Shown here piece after piece: positions 1 through 9,230 of a stretch of DNA of 56,073 nucleotides; position 1 is the stretch's first letter, and each line of letters starts with the position of its first letter. The translations under genes were made by a program, and so were the position numbers. Below the pieces are notes generated by a model. It was not told the DNA's origin. It did no database searches and was given only the letters and a program-made list of their open reading frames with translations. The DNA comes from Cyanobacteria bacterium M_surface_10_m2_119 (lineage in GTDB: Bacteria; Cyanobacteriota; Cyanobacteriia; PCC-6307; Cyanobiaceae): positions 1-56,073 of the forward strand of contig VGPU01000010.1 of assembly GCA_016882525.1 (NCBI GenBank). The letters run 5' to 3'.

Positions 1-136
1 ATGGTCACCGGCGATTCATCCAGGTTTTGCGCACCATAACGCCAGGGGTGGGGTGTGCAAGCCGTCGTTACCACCAGTGGCAGGGGGGGCCATCGGCGCT
101 CAGAGTGAAGGCTCTGTGGCCGCTGGGCCTGAGCCG

Positions 137-814
137 ATGGTGTTGCCTCGCACTCCCGAGCCGGAACTGATGGATGGCGTCGACCAGGTGGAGGCCTATG
201 CCGCGGCGGATTTCGAGGCGTCCGACCAGGCGATGGTGGAGCGCCTGGCTGACTTCTGCGGCGGCCGGGTGGGAGCGCAGCTGGTGGATCTGGGCTGCGG
301 GCCGGGCAACATCAGCTTCCGGCTGGCCCGCCGCTGGCCCGAGGCCAGGGTGCTGGGGCTGGATGGGGCTCCGCGCATGCTGGCGGTGGCCGAGGAGCGC
401 CTGGCGGCTGAGCCCGCCCTGGCTGGCCGCCTGCGGTTCGAGCAGGCCCTGCTGCCCCTGCCCGAGCCCACGCCCCTGGCTGGCTGTTTCACCACCGTGG
501 TGAGCAAAAGCCTGCTGCACCACCTCCACGACCCCCTCGCCCTCTGGCGCACGGTTGCCCAGCTGGCCGCCCCCGGGGCCCTGGTGCTGGTGCAGGATCT
601 GCGCCGCCCGCCCAGTGCCGACGCCGTGGAGGCACTGGTGGCCGCGTCGATGGTCGATGCCCCGGAGGTGCTTCGCCGCGACTACCGCGCCTCCCTGCAT
701 GCGGCGTTCACCCCGGAGGAGGTGGTGGAGCAGCTGCGCCAGGCGGGGCTGGCTGGGTTGGAGGTGGTGTCCCTGGACGAAGCCCATCTCGAGGTGCGGG
801 GCCGGTTGCCCTGA
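137..814 (+). CDS. class I SAM-dependent methyltransferase
   Basis: The 225-residue product has the Rossmann SAM-binding motif [10 protein letters not shown], at about residues 50-60, followed by a second acidic motif ([11 protein letters not shown]) and a post-I region ending in [10 protein letters not shown]. The substrate cannot be told from sequence. The ATG at 137 is preferred because the protein from [10 protein letters not shown] onward looks like the usual N-terminus of this family; an upstream in-frame start at 53 adds only low-complexity residues. It is followed after 36 bases by prfC on the same strand, so the two may be cotranscribed. The 1-136 stretch before it holds no gene that I can support. 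Confidence 0.85.
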   Translation: MVLPRTPEPELMDGVDQVEAYAAADFEASDQAMVERLADFCGGRVGAQLVDLGCGPGNISFRLARRWPEARVLGLDGAPRMLAVAEERLAAEPALAGRLRFEQALLPLPEPTPLAGCFTTVVSKSLLHHLHDPLALWRTVAQLAAPGALVLVQDLRRPPSADAVEALVAASMVDAPEVLRRDYRASLHAAFTPEEVVEQLRQAGLAGLEVVSLDEAHLEVRGRLP

Positions 815-850
815 TGGCGGCGCTGCTCCCTGCTCTGCCAGGCTGAGCCC

Positions 851-2533
851 ATGAGCAGCAGCAGCACCGCCCTGGGCACCAGCGCCTCCTCCCTCTCTGT
901 GCCCGCCGGCCCTGGTCCAGAGCTGGAGGCCCTGGCGGAGGCCGTGGCCCGGCGCCGCAATTTCGCGATCATTTCCCACCCCGACGCGGGCAAGACCACC
1001 CTCACCGAAAAACTCCTGCTCTACGGGGGGGCGATCCAGCAGGCCGGGGCAGTGAAGGCCAAGGGCGAGCAGCGCAAGGTGACCTCCGACTGGATGGAGC
1101 TGGAGAAGCAGCGCGGCATCTCGATCACCTCCACGGTGCTGCAGTTCGACTATTCGGGCAGCACCATCAATCTGCTCGACACCCCAGGCCACCAGGACTT
1201 CTCCGAAGACACCTACCGCACGCTGGCCGCCGCCGACAACGCGGTGATGCTCGAAGACGCGGCCAAGGGCCTCGAGCCCCAGACCCGCAAGCTGTTCGAG
1301 GTCTGCCGCATGCGCCAGATCCCGATCTTCACCTTCATCAACAAGATGGACCGGCCGGGGCGCGAGCCCCTGGAGCTGCTCGATGAGATCGAGCAGGAAC
1401 TGGGCCTGGCCTGCTGGCCGGTGAACTGGCCGATCGGCAGCGGTGATCGCTTCCGGGGCGTGATCGACCGTCGCACCCGGGAGGTGATCCTGTTTCAGCG
1501 GGCGGAACGGGGCCGCGCCTCCGCGGAGAAGGTGCTCGGCGTGGACGCGGCGCGCAGCAGCGGCGCGGTGGAACCCGAGCTGCTGGAGGCGGCCCTGGAG
1601 GAGCTCGAGCTGCTGGAGGGTGCCGGCAACGAGCTGGATCTGGAGCTGGTGCACGCCGGCGAGCTCAGCCCGGTGTTCTTCGGTTCGGCCATGACCAACT
1701 TCGGCGTGCGGCCGTTTCTCGATGCCTTCCTGGAGCTGGCCCAGAAGCCGATCGCCCGCGCCAGCAGTGCCGGGGCGATCGAGCCGGTGGCGCCGGGCTT
1801 CAGCGGCTTTGTGTTCAAGCTGCAGGCCAACATGGATCCCCGCCACCGCGACCGGGTGGCCTTTGTGCGGGTGTGCAGCGGCAGGTTTGAGAAGGACATG
1901 GCGGTGCAGCACGCCCGCACCGGCCGCACCATCCGCCTCTCGCGTCCCCAGAAGCTGTTCGGCCAGGACCGTGAGGTGGTGGAGGACGCCTACCCCGGCG
2001 ATGTGATCGGTCTCAACAACCCGGGCATGTTCGCCATCGGCGACACCCTCTATGTGGGGCCGAAACTGGAATACGAGGGCATCCCCTGCTTCAGCCCGGA
2101 GATCTTCGCCTGGCTGCGCAACCCCAATCCCTCGGCCTTCAAGAGCTTCCGCAAGGGGGTGAATGAGTTGCGGGAAGAGGGGGCGGTGCAGATCCTCTAC
2201 GACACCGACGAGAGCAAGCGCGATCCGATCCTGGCGGCGGTGGGCCAGCTGCAGCTGGAGGTGGTGCAGTACCGCCTGGAGAATGAATACGGGGTGAAGA
2301 CCCGGCTCGAACCCCTGGGCTTTGCCGTGGCCCGCTGGGTGGTGGGCGGCTGGCCGGCCCTGGAAGCGGTGGGGCGGATCTTCAATTGCAAGACCGTGCG
2401 GGATGCCTGGAACCGGCCGGTGCTGCTGTTCAAGAACGACTGGAACCTGAACCAGCTGCGGGAGGACCATCCCGAGCTCGAACTCAGCGGGGTGGCTCCG
2501 GTGGTGAGTGGGGTGGAGCCGATCAGCCTCTGA
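851..2533 (+). CDS. prfC: peptide chain release factor 3 (RF3)
   Basis: This 560-residue translational GTPase matches RF3 in length and order. The G1 loop is HPDAGKTTL (about residue 45), G2 lies in the KQRGISIT segment, G3 is DTPGHQDF, and G4 is NKMDR. The C-terminal half carries the beta-barrel and the RF3-type end. The [10 protein letters not shown] sequence after G3 is characteristic of RF3 as opposed to EF-G. RF3 recycles class I release factors from terminating ribosomes in the cytoplasm. The first 30 residues are a Ser/Ala/Gly-rich extension. A very long open frame on the opposite strand is only its antisense shadow. Confidence 0.96.
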   Translation: MSSSSTALGTSASSLSVPAGPGPELEALAEAVARRRNFAIISHPDAGKTTLTEKLLLYGGAIQQAGAVKAKGEQRKVTSDWMELEKQRGISITSTVLQFDYSGSTINLLDTPGHQDFSEDTYRTLAAADNAVMLEDAAKGLEPQTRKLFEVCRMRQIPIFTFINKMDRPGREPLELLDEIEQELGLACWPVNWPIGSGDRFRGVIDRRTREVILFQRAERGRASAEKVLGVDAARSSGAVEPELLEAALEELELLEGAGNELDLELVHAGELSPVFFGSAMTNFGVRPFLDAFLELAQKPIARASSAGAIEPVAPGFSGFVFKLQANMDPRHRDRVAFVRVCSGRFEKDMAVQHARTGRTIRLSRPQKLFGQDREVVEDAYPGDVIGLNNPGMFAIGDTLYVGPKLEYEGIPCFSPEIFAWLRNPNPSAFKSFRKGVNELREEGAVQILYDTDESKRDPILAAVGQLQLEVVQYRLENEYGVKTRLEPLGFAVARWVVGGWPALEAVGRIFNCKTVRDAWNRPVLLFKNDWNLNQLREDHPELELSGVAPVVSGVEPISL

Positions 2534-2597
2534 GTGCCACGGGTCCCACAGTCGCCGGATCGCCGCGCCAGACTTCCTGTAACAAACCATCACGGCG

Positions 2598-2843
2598 ATG
2601 CCCGAGCCGCTCTGGCTGGTGCGGCCCCGTCCTGACGGGGGCTGCGATTACGTGAGCTTTCAGTTGCAGGCTTCGGTTGAGACGCCGGCCTGCCATGAGG
2701 TGGAAATTCGAGAGGGTAGCCATCTCCCTCCCCAGATGCCGCTGTTGAAACGTCGTCACCGCCTCGATCTCGCCGAGGCCGAACGCTGCCGTGAGCGGTT
2801 GCAGCAGGAAGGCGGCTTCCGTTGCAGCGACCCCCTCTTCTAG
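2598..2843 (+). CDS. small hypothetical protein
   Basis: This 81-residue soluble protein starts MPEPLWLVRP and ends GFRCSDPLF. It has a basic LLKRRHRL segment followed by a charged helix, an arrangement reminiscent of small picocyanobacterial DUF1651-type proteins, but the match is too weak to assign. It lies 64 bases after prfC and 52 bases before the CPP1-like gene on the same strand. Codon use matches the neighbours, which supports it as real. Function unknown. Confidence 0.6.
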   Translation: MPEPLWLVRPRPDGGCDYVSFQLQASVETPACHEVEIREGSHLPPQMPLLKRRHRLDLAEAERCRERLQQEGGFRCSDPLF

Positions 2844-2895
2844 GGGAGCCTCGATACGCTCAGGGACAGGCGTTCCACCCTGCTCCCCCCCGGTG

Positions 2896-3582
2896 ATGAC
2901 CGACCCCACTGACCAGAACGCCGATCAGGGGGCCAGTTCCGCCCTCACCCCCTACGAGCGCCTAGGGATCGAGGCCGATGCCAGCTTTGATGCTGTGCAG
3001 GCCGCCCGGCAGGCGCGCCTGGATGAGGCCGGCGACGATCCGATCGCCCGCTCCCGGGTGGAGGCGGCCTACGACGCGGTGTTGATGGATCGCCTCAAGG
3101 AGCGGCAGCAGGGACGGGTGAGCACCGCCGCCCGCAGCGCCTCGGCGCGGGAGCAGCAGCAGGCCAGTCCCGCCCCCCGGCTGCCGATGCCTGCCCTGCC
3201 CCGGATGCCGCTGCCCCGGGTGACGGCGCCCAGCCTTTCAGCTCCCAGCTTTGCCCTGGCCGAGGGCAACGACCGCTGGCTGGCCCTCGGAGGTTCCGGC
3301 CTCTGTCTGGCCCTGCTGCTGCTCCTGCCCGCTCCGCCCGCGGAATTGCTGCTGGCGCTGGCCACCGCCCACTGCGTGGTCTGCCTGCAGCGCCGCCGTC
3401 GCCGCTTCCTGTCGGCGGTGGGCTGGGGCTTCGGACTGCTCACGCTCGGCCTGGTGCTCGGTGGGCTGCTGGCGGCAGCCGCCCCCGCGAGCCTGCCCCT
3501 GGGCCTGCCGCTTACGCCCCAGCAGGTGCAGAGCCTGCCGGCCCTGATCCTGCTGCTGCTCGGTTCTCTGCTGGTGGCCTGA
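2896..3582 (+). CDS. CPP1-like family protein (DUF3353), J-like domain with membrane segments
   Basis: The 228-residue protein has an N-terminal J-like helix region ([12 protein letters not shown], then [14 protein letters not shown], about residues 20-75), a Pro/Ala/Ser-rich linker, and three or four hydrophobic segments from about residue 125. This order is that of cyanobacterial relatives of plant CPP1/CDF1, a chaperone-like protein of protochlorophyllide oxidoreductase. The HPD motif of true DnaJ proteins is absent. Membrane location is inferred. The ATG at 2896 was chosen because upstream in-frame sequence is not domain-like. Its last 71 bases overlap the 3' end of hslO on the other strand. 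Confidence 0.82.
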   Translation: MTDPTDQNADQGASSALTPYERLGIEADASFDAVQAARQARLDEAGDDPIARSRVEAAYDAVLMDRLKERQQGRVSTAARSASAREQQQASPAPRLPMPALPRMPLPRVTAPSLSAPSFALAEGNDRWLALGGSGLCLALLLLLPAPPAELLLALATAHCVVCLQRRRRRFLSAVGWGFGLLTLGLVLGGLLAAAAPASLPLGLPLTPQQVQSLPALILLLLGSLLVA

Positions 3583-4498
3583 GCTCCTCGATCAGGTCCT
3601 CCAGCTCGCTGCCCTCCACCCGGTACACGGCATTGCAGAAGTGGCAGGTGAGCTCGGCCTGGCCGTCCTCGGCCAGCATGTTGCTCAGTTCATCGCGGCC
3701 CAGCAGCTTCAGGGCGCCGAGACTGCGCTCGCGGCTGCAGGGGCAACGGAAGGCCACGGGCTGGCAGTAGGCGGGCTGATGGGCCTCGGGCCCCCCGAGG
3801 GGCTGGGGGTCGAGGTCGGGGAAGATGTCGGTGAGCAGGGTCTCCAGGTGGCCTTCGCAGGCCGCCAGCCGCTGGCTGAAGCCACTCACCTCGCGGCAGC
3901 GCTCCTCGAGCAGGGCCACCAGGGCGGGTTCGCGGGCGGCCTTGGGCAGCACCTGCACCAGCACGCCGCCGCTGCAGCACACCCCGCTGCTGTTGATCTG
4001 CTCTCCAACGAACACCGCCGAGGGAGTCTGCTCGGAATGGAGCAGGTAGGAGGCGACGTCGTCGCCGATGCCGCCGCTCACCAGTTCCACCGTGGAGCTG
4101 AAGGGCTCCCCTTCACCCAGGTCGCGCACCACATGCAGGTAGCCCGTGCCGGTGGCGGTGCGGAAGTCGAAGTGGCGGCTGCCGTCGCTCTCCTCCACCA
4201 GATCGAGCTCCAGGGAGGGCTCGCCCACGTAGCCACGCACGCTGCCGTCCCGGCCCGCGTCCACCATCAGGCCGCGGAGGGGGCCATCGGAGGAGATGCG
4301 CAGATTCACCCTGCCGTGGGCCACCTTCATCGAGCTCGCCAGCAGCAGGCCGGCCGTCATCGCCCGGCCGAGCAGGGCGGTGGTGAGGAAGGAGAGGTGG
4401 TGCCGCTCCGATGCCCGCCGGCTCGCCTCGGTGGTGGTGACGGCCACCAGCCGGATGCCGCCTCCGGCTGCGGTGGCTCGCAACAGCTGGTCGCTCAC
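3512..4498 (-). CDS. hslO: redox-regulated chaperone Hsp33
   Basis: The 328-residue product is an Hsp33 holdase, which protects unfolding proteins under oxidative stress in the cytoplasm. The N-terminal domain starts [15 protein letters not shown]. The C-terminal redox switch has the four zinc-binding cysteines as CPCS near residue 250 and CHFC about 30 residues later, followed by a short Pro/Ala-rich tail. It begins with GTG at 4498, and this GTG shares bases with the TGA of the upstream ABC ATPase (GTGA overlap), which implies translational coupling. The 3' end runs 71 bases into the convergent CPP1-like gene. Confidence 0.95.
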   Translation of the reverse strand: MSDQLLRATAAGGGIRLVAVTTTEASRRASERHHLSFLTTALLGRAMTAGLLLASSMKVAHGRVNLRISSDGPLRGLMVDAGRDGSVRGYVGEPSLELDLVEESDGSRHFDFRTATGTGYLHVVRDLGEGEPFSSTVELVSGGIGDDVASYLLHSEQTPSAVFVGEQINSSGVCCSGGVLVQVLPKAAREPALVALLEERCREVSGFSQRLAACEGHLETLLTDIFPDLDPQPLGGPEAHQPAYCQPVAFRCPCSRERSLGALKLLGRDELSNMLAEDGQAELTCHFCNAVYRVEGSELEDLIEELRPPAENRAAAGSGPAGSAPAGA

Positions 4499-5184
4499 AC
4501 TTGCCCGTGCGCAATGGGGGCATCGTACGGATGGTGTTCCCCAGGCCCGTCGGGCTCCGGCGCCCTCTCCAGGTGCCCCTGCGTGAGCTGCCAGGTGCAG
4601 GGGGTCAGGGCGGCGAACAGGTCGGGTTCGTGGGTGACCACCAGCACCGCCCGCTCCCGGGCCAGGGCGGCCAGCAGATCGACCACATCGCTGCGCACAG
4701 CCCAGTCGAGCCCTGCGGTGGGCTCATCGAGCAGCAGCACCCGGGGATCGCGCAGCAGCTGCACCGCCAGGGCGAGCCGTCGCTGCTGGCCGCCGCTGAG
4801 CTGCTCCGGCCGCTGCTGCAGGGAGACCCCGCTCAGCCCCACCAGCTCCAGCACGGCAGCCAGGCGATCACCATCCAGGCGCCGCTGGCCCAGCCGCAGC
4901 TCCTGGCCCACACTCAGGCCCAGGAAGTGGCGTTCAGGGAACTGGAACACCAGCCCGCACAGCCAGCGCCGCTGGCGGGCGCTGAGGCGCTGGCCGCTCC
5001 AGCTGATCTGCCCCCGCTCCGGTTCCGCCAGGCCGCTGATCACCTCCAGCAAGGTGGTCTTGCCGCTGCCGCTGCGCCCGGCCACCAGGGCCAGCTGGCC
5101 AGGGGCAAGCTGGAAGGTCACGTTCTCCAGCACCGGTCGGGCCGCCGTGGCCGGCTGATAGCGCACCCCGCTGAGTTCGAGCAT
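4495..5184 (-). CDS. ABC transporter ATP-binding protein, ECF/EcfA-like
   Basis: This 229-residue nucleotide-binding subunit has Walker [12 protein letters not shown] (about residue 40), Q-loop FQFPERHF, signature LSGGQQRRL, Walker [13 protein letters not shown] and the H-loop THE. The FQFPE Q-loop resembles energy-coupling-factor ATPases and their plastid NAP/ABCI relatives. No permease is adjacent, so the substrate is unknown and it must work with a membrane partner encoded elsewhere. The ATG at 5184 gives the normal MLELSGVRY start. It overlaps hslO by four bases downstream. Confidence 0.88.
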   Translation of the reverse strand: MLELSGVRYQPATAARPVLENVTFQLAPGQLALVAGRSGSGKTTLLEVISGLAEPERGQISWSGQRLSARQRRWLCGLVFQFPERHFLGLSVGQELRLGQRRLDGDRLAAVLELVGLSGVSLQQRPEQLSGGQQRRLALAVQLLRDPRVLLLDEPTAGLDWAVRSDVVDLLAALARERAVLVVTHEPDLFAALTPCTWQLTQGHLERAPEPDGPGEHHPYDAPIAHGQV

Positions 5185-5256
5185 CGTCCCAGCATGCCTG
5201 CGGGGCGTACGGGTGGTGGATAGTGAGGGTTCCGCCGTCACTCCCCCAGTCCCGCC

Positions 5257-5709
5257 ATGGAGGTGCGCTTCCGCGAGTTCGATCCGTTCAACTGCTGGAT
5301 CTGGATGCGCTTTCCCCATCCCCCCGGCCAGGGAGAGCGGGGCTACGTGGAGACCACCTTCGACAGCTGGTTCTTCCTCGGCAAGCTCGGCGGCTTCAAT
5401 GCCGAGAACCTCCAGGCCCACGAGGAGGGTGCCGAGCTGAGCTGGATGGCCTACGACGCCGAGTCGGCCGCCGGGGCGATGCCCGCCCTGATGCACAACA
5501 TGGGTCCGGTCGAGTACCAGGGGGAGTGGGCCCGCTGCTGGGTGGATCTGGGCACCAGCGACGCCTTCGGCCTTGACGTGCTGATCAACGCCCTCCGCCA
5601 GCTCGACAACGACGTGGTGGAGATCGCCGAGCTCTGCATCGGCGGCCTCAATGAGGACTGGCCGGTGGAGGAGCAACCCGAAGCCCTCTTTCCCCTGATG
5701 GGCGACTGA
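5257..5709 (+). CDS. DUF3531 family protein
   Basis: This 150-residue soluble protein begins MEVRFREFDPFNCW and is rich in Trp and acidic residues, with YVETTFDSWFFLGKLGGFN in the first third and a conserved-looking DVVEIAELCIGG end. I recognise it as the DUF3531 family of cyanobacteria and plastids, for which no biochemical role is known to me. It diverges from the ABC ATPase across 72 bases and is followed eight bases later by rsmE, so it is probably cotranscribed with that rRNA methylase. Confidence 0.85.
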   Translation: MEVRFREFDPFNCWIWMRFPHPPGQGERGYVETTFDSWFFLGKLGGFNAENLQAHEEGAELSWMAYDAESAAGAMPALMHNMGPVEYQGEWARCWVDLGTSDAFGLDVLINALRQLDNDVVEIAELCIGGLNEDWPVEEQPEALFPLMGD

Positions 5710-5717
5710 GGCGCAGG

Positions 5718-6494
5718 ATGGCGCGGGAATGGCGGCGGTTGCTGGTCACACCCGAGCGGCTGCTCGCCTCGGGCGGCGCCCTGCCCCTGGAGGCGCAGGA
5801 GGCCCACTACCTCCGCCGGGTGCTGCGGCTGCGCGCCGGCGACCCCTTCGCCGTGGTCAATGGGCGGGGCCAGCTCTGGGCTGCCCGCCTGGAGCTGGAG
5901 GCGGTGGCCCCCCCACTGGCGGTGCTGGAGCAGGACCTCGCCTGTCCCCTCCTGCAGGAAGCGGCCCCCAGGCCCCAGTTGGCCCTGGCGGTGGCGCTTC
6001 CCCGGCTCGATGCCGACGTGCTCCTGCGCATGGCCTGTGAGTTGGGCGTGGATCGCCTGCAGTTGCTGCGGGCCTGCCGCAGCGTGGCGCAGGATCGCCT
6101 CCGGCCCGAGCGGCGCGAGGCGATCCTGCGGGAGGCCGTGGAGCAGTGCGAGCGGTTGTGGCTGCCCGAGCTCGCGGCTGATGAGGAGGCGATTCGCTGG
6201 CTCGCGGCTCCGGCGTCGACCGGCGCCCGGCCTGCTGATGGGGTGATCAGGCTGCTGGCCAGCACCCGGCAGCAGGGGCTGCCACTGATGGAGCATCTGC
6301 TGCCCGCCGCGGGAGCGGAGCAGGTGTGGGTGGCGATCGGCCCGGAAGGGGGGTGGACCCCTGACGAGGAGCGCGCTGCCGTCGAAGCCGGCTGGCAGCC
6401 CGTGAGTCTCGGCTCAACAATCCTGCGCTGCTCGACGGCCGCGGTGGCGGCTGTCGCCGGGATGGTGAGCTGGCGGCGACAGCTCAGCTCTTGA
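5718..6494 (+). CDS. rsmE: 16S rRNA (uracil-1498-N3)-methyltransferase
   Basis: The 258-residue SPOUT-family protein has a small N-terminal PUA-like part (HYLRRVLRLRAGDPF, about residues 32-45) and the knotted SAM-binding domain, with ELGVDRLQLL, the IGPEGGWTPDE motif (about residue 210) and the terminal LGSTILRCSTA motif. RsmE modifies U1498 of 16S rRNA in assembled 30S subunits. The start ATG follows a GCGCAGG sequence. The third residue from the catalytic motif, usually Arg in LGxRILRxETA, is Ser-Thr here, which is tolerated in the family. The last 11 bases overlap the convergent gene. Confidence 0.94.
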   Translation: MAREWRRLLVTPERLLASGGALPLEAQEAHYLRRVLRLRAGDPFAVVNGRGQLWAARLELEAVAPPLAVLEQDLACPLLQEAAPRPQLALAVALPRLDADVLLRMACELGVDRLQLLRACRSVAQDRLRPERREAILREAVEQCERLWLPELAADEEAIRWLAAPASTGARPADGVIRLLASTRQQGLPLMEHLLPAAGAEQVWVAIGPEGGWTPDEERAAVEAGWQPVSLGSTILRCSTAAVAAVAGMVSWRRQLSS

Positions 6495-6891
6495 ACATCT
6501 CAGCCGCCATCGCCTTGAAGCCGGCCAGATTGGCGCCGGCCGTGCGCCGGCGGCTGGGCACCGCGTTGGCGGGGTTGAGGTTGTCGGGGGCGAAAGTGGC
6601 CTTGCTCGGTGCGGGGCGGGACTCCTGGGCAGCGCGCAGTTCCGCGGCGAGGGCCTCGGCCGTGGTGAGGGTCGGTTTGGCGGGCTGGGCTGCGCTGGGC
6701 GCGCTGTCCTGAACGGTGCCGGTGGCGGCACTTGAGGCTGCGGGTGCAGCGCTTTTCGGGGCGGAGGTTTTGGGGGCCGCGGGTGCGGGGGCGGCGACGG
6801 CCACCTGCACGGCTGCCGGTTCCTGCCTGGTCTGGCCCTGATCGCCGCCGCTCAGATCGAGGAAGAAGGATTCCTTGCGCTTGAAGATCAT
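6484..6891 (-). CDS. hypothetical protein with Ala/Pro-rich middle
   Basis: The 135-residue product starts MIFKRKESFFLDL, has a low-complexity Ala/Pro/Ser region at about residues 30-85, and ends in a charged, Arg-rich segment (PSRRRTAGANLAGFKAMAAEMF). The N- and C-termini look conserved-type, while the centre is a linker. No membrane segment. A TTG four codons upstream (6903) is an alternative start. It converges on rsmE with an 11-base overlap and diverges from the DUF92 gene. Function unknown; the short conserved ends suggest a protein-protein tether. Confidence 0.65.
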   Translation of the reverse strand: MIFKRKESFFLDLSGGDQGQTRQEPAAVQVAVAAPAPAAPKTSAPKSAAPAASSAATGTVQDSAPSAAQPAKPTLTTAEALAAELRAAQESRPAPSKATFAPDNLNPANAVPSRRRTAGANLAGFKAMAAEMFKS

Positions 6892-6929
6892 CGCCGCAAC
6901 CAAGACGTGGGCCGATTATCCAGCGTCCG

Positions 6930-7766
6930 GTGCGGCCGGCAGCCCGCTGCTTTGGGCTGTGCAACACACTGGTGGCCCCTTGTCCTGCGGCGGCCGTGGC
7001 TGTTCCGTTCCCCGCCTGGCTGCCGGCCCAGCAGCCCATCACATGGCTGGTGGCCTTCGGGCTCAACGGCGTGCTGATCGCCCTGGCGCAGCGCCTGCCC
7101 CTGCTCACTCCGGCTGGCTGGTGCCATGCCGCGATCCTCGGCACCGTGCTCTGGGGCTGTCTGGGGCCGCGGGGTTGGCTGGCGGTGGTGGCCTACCTGC
7201 TGCTGGGGTCGCTGGTGACGCGCCTCGGTTTCCGCCGCAAGCAGGAGCGGGGGCTGGCTGAGGCCCGCGGCGGCCGACGGGGGCCCGAGAACGTGTGGGG
7301 GTCGGCGGCCACCGGCGCCCTGGTGGCCCTGGCCGTGCCCCTGGTGCCGGCCGTCTGGGTGGAACCCCTGCTCATCGCCTTCGCCGCCAGCTTCGCCGCC
7401 AAGCTCGCCGACACCTGTGGCAGTGAGATCGGCAAGCGGTGGGGCCGTCACACCTGGTTGATCACCACCCTGCGGCCCGTGCCACCCGGTACCGAGGGCG
7501 CGATCAGTCTCGAGGGCACCGCCGCCAGCCTGGCGGGCAGTGCCCTGATGGCCTCCCTGGCCAGGGCCCTCGACCTCGTCCCCGACGGTCGGGCTTTCGC
7601 GCTGGTGGTGGTCGTCGGTCTGGCGGCCACCCTGCTGGAGAGCCTGATCGGTGCCACGGCCCAGGGGCGCTGGCGCTGGCTGGGTAACGAGGCGGTGAAT
7701 GCCCTTCAGACCGCCCTGGCGGCCCTGCTGGCCCTGTTGATCTGGCCCGCCCTGGCCCCCTTCTGA
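6930..7766 (+). CDS. DUF92/TIGR00297 membrane protein, VTE6-like
   Basis: The 278-residue polytopic protein has about seven membrane helices and the family signature KLADTCGSEIGKRWG followed by LRPVPPGTEGAISLEGT. Plant members (VTE6) phosphorylate phytyl phosphate in tocopherol and phylloquinone salvage; cyanobacterial members are annotated likewise. Membrane location is clear from the hydrophobic runs. The start is uncertain: GTG codons at 6930, 6972 and 6996 are all in frame, and 6996 fits the family N-terminus (WLPAQQPITWLVAFGLN) well. Its 3' end overlaps the sigma-factor gene on the other strand by 61 bases. Confidence 0.85.
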   Translation: MRPAARCFGLCNTLVAPCPAAAVAVPFPAWLPAQQPITWLVAFGLNGVLIALAQRLPLLTPAGWCHAAILGTVLWGCLGPRGWLAVVAYLLLGSLVTRLGFRRKQERGLAEARGGRRGPENVWGSAATGALVALAVPLVPAVWVEPLLIAFAASFAAKLADTCGSEIGKRWGRHTWLITTLRPVPPGTEGAISLEGTAASLAGSALMASLARALDLVPDGRAFALVVVVGLAATLLESLIGATAQGRWRWLGNEAVNALQTALAALLALLIWPALAPF

Positions 7767-8608
7767 CCGTGGGCCGTCAGCCTTGGGGCCTGGGGCACCT
7801 CCAGGCCGGCGGCAGCAGCGCGCCGTAGCTCCAGCATCAGTGCCAGGCCCCGCTGCCGGCAGAACTGGCTGCTCCAGCCCAGCTGGGTTGCGAGGGTGCA
7901 CCAGCTGAGGCCATCGATCCAGCGTCCCTCCAGCAGCTCGCGGTCGTCCGGAGCGAGCTGGGCGAGGGCCTGCCGCACCCACGCCAGATGCCCATCGGCG
8001 TCGTCGCCGCCGGGGGCGGCCAGGCGCTCGTGCCAGTTGCCGCCCCCATCACTCCCCGCTGCACCGTCCTGTTGTGCCCCACCATCTCCGCCCACTCCGC
8101 CCAGGGGGCGGTCGAGGCTGGTCACCGCCAGGGCGCGCTGCACCCCCGCAGCCTCCTCCAGCTGGCGCAGGCTGCACTGCAGTGCTCCCGCGAGCTCGGC
8201 TCCCGCCAGGGGCGGCAGACCGGTCTGTCGACGCTGCTCCTGCAGTCTCCGGGCCCGCTGCAGCAGTTCCCGCAGCCGACGCGGGGTGTTGATCGGCTGC
8301 TGGCGGTCGCGTTGATCCAGCTGCATGGCCCCCCGGATGTAGGGCACCGCGAAGCTGCTCAGGGCGCAGTTGCGGCCGCTGTCAAAGGCCTCCACGGCCC
8401 GGATCAGCCCCTCGTAGCCCGCGGAGCAGAGCTCCTCGAAGCATCGGCCGGTGCGGCGGCTCTCGCGGTTCGCGACCAGACGCACCAGGCCGAGGTTTTC
8501 GCGGACCAGGGCATTGCGCCAGTGCAGCCGCGCCGCATCGGAGCGGCTGTGGTCGCGGTGGAGCAGCAGCCTGGCATTGCGCTCCTGGCAGGTGGTGGAT
8601 GGGGCCAT
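7706..8608 (-). CDS. group 3 (SigF-like) sigma-70 factor, divergent
   Basis: The 300-residue protein has a sigma region 2 (LVRENLGLVRLVANRE, then LCSAGYEGLIRAVEAFD and SFAVPYIRGAM, about residues 32-95), a region 3 helix set, a Gly/Asp-rich spacer at about 170-205, and a degenerate region 4 (LAQLAPDDRELLEGRWIDGLS, about 225). The extended spacer and basic tail are not typical of housekeeping sigma factors. Group 3 sigma factors in cyanobacteria direct stress or pilus-related transcription; the regulon here is unknown. No anti-sigma gene is adjacent. The last 61 bases overlap the DUF92 gene. Confidence 0.83.
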   Translation of the reverse strand: MAPSTTCQERNARLLLHRDHSRSDAARLHWRNALVRENLGLVRLVANRESRRTGRCFEELCSAGYEGLIRAVEAFDSGRNCALSSFAVPYIRGAMQLDQRDRQQPINTPRRLRELLQRARRLQEQRRQTGLPPLAGAELAGALQCSLRQLEEAAGVQRALAVTSLDRPLGGVGGDGGAQQDGAAGSDGGGNWHERLAAPGGDDADGHLAWVRQALAQLAPDDRELLEGRWIDGLSWCTLATQLGWSSQFCRQRGLALMLELRRAAAAGLEVPQAPRLTAHGQKGARAGQINRASRAARAV

Positions 8609-8633
8609 GGGGTCGTGGGGACAGAACGGGATG

Positions 8634-8651
8634 GCCCCCGTGTCGGGGGGC
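8634..8651. repeat. GC-rich inverted repeat in sigma-factor leader
   Basis: Six-base arms GCCCCC (8634-8639) and GGGGGC (8646-8651) are separated by six bases, just upstream of the sigma-factor ATG at 8608. It could fold in the 5' leader. There is no following T-run, so a terminator is unlikely. Confidence 0.35.
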
Positions 8652-8708
8652 TCCCTTCACCGTCCGCCCGTGGTCCCGGCCCGCCCTCCCCGCCCTGGGG
8701 GGCGGTCA

Positions 8709-8724
8709 TCCCCCATTCGGGGGA
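8709..8724. repeat. second GC-rich inverted repeat in the same divergent spacer
   Basis: Arms TCCCCC (8709-8714) and GGGGGA (8719-8724) surround a four-base loop, in the 162-base spacer between the sigma-factor gene and the small membrane protein gene. No T-run follows on either strand. It may be a leader structure or simply a product of base composition. Confidence 0.35.
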
Positions 8725-8737
8725 GGCGGGGTGCCCC

Positions 8738-8743
8738 TAACCT
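8738..8743 (+). promoter_or_regulatory. possible -10 element TAACCT
   Basis: A TANNNT hexamer lies 28 bases before the ATG at 8771. No convincing -35 box is seen. It belongs to a series of similar hexamers before genes in this window. Confidence 0.25.
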
Positions 8744-8770
8744 GAACAGATCGTGGCTGCGGGCGGTTTC

Positions 8771-9160
8771 ATGCCTCCCCTGGCCCCCGCGCCCCCTGCG
8801 CCGATGACCTCCACCACCCCGCGGTCCCTGCAGCTTGAGCTGGAGCTGGAACAGGCGCGCCGGCACGGTCGCTGGCTGAGCGATGAGGAGCAGGCCGACC
8901 TGAGCCAGCAGCGGCGTCGCCAGGACGAGGCCCTCCTGCACCAGCGTCGGCAGCGCCGGAAGCTGGGGATGTTCGCGGCGGTGTGTCTGCTGATCCCGCC
9001 GCTGTGGCCGGTGGCGGTCGCCCTCACCCTCTACCTGCTCTTCCCGGTCACCACGCGCCGCCTGGCCCTCGCCACGGGCATCAGCCTGCTGGCGGTGGGC
9101 GGTCTGCTGGCCGTGCTGGTGGGGGCATTGGTGGTGGCCCTGCTGATGGCGCTGTTCTGA
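8771..9160 (+). CDS. small membrane protein, hypothetical
   Basis: The 129-residue protein has a charged, coiled-coil-like N-terminal half (QLELELEQARRHG, then EEQADLSQQRRRQDEALL, about residues 20-60) and two or three C-terminal membrane helices from about residue 68 (FAAVCLLIPPLWPVAVALTL and the LAVGGLLAVLVGALVVAL end). A GTG at 8753 is an alternative start. The layout suggests a membrane-anchored cytoplasmic coiled coil. I do not recognise a family. Upstream lies the spacer with the two GC-rich inverted repeats. Confidence 0.6.
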   Translation: MPPLAPAPPAPMTSTTPRSLQLELELEQARRHGRWLSDEEQADLSQQRRRQDEALLHQRRQRRKLGMFAAVCLLIPPLWPVAVALTLYLLFPVTTRRLALATGISLLAVGGLLAVLVGALVVALLMALF

Positions 9161-9230
9161 CGGCCAGCACCGCTTGATCGGCTAGCAGCCCGCCCTGGCG
9201 ACAGCCCGCCCCTGGGGGCAGCAGCTGGTG

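Noticed and set aside
1-136. A possible gene end or start at the left edge
   Set aside because: Only a ten-codon frame and low-complexity sequence; nothing supportable.
68-2593. An 841-codon open frame on the minus strand across the methyltransferase and prfC genes
   Set aside because: It is antisense to prfC and the methyltransferase, is His/Gln/Pro-rich, and shows no domain. High GC creates long antisense frames.
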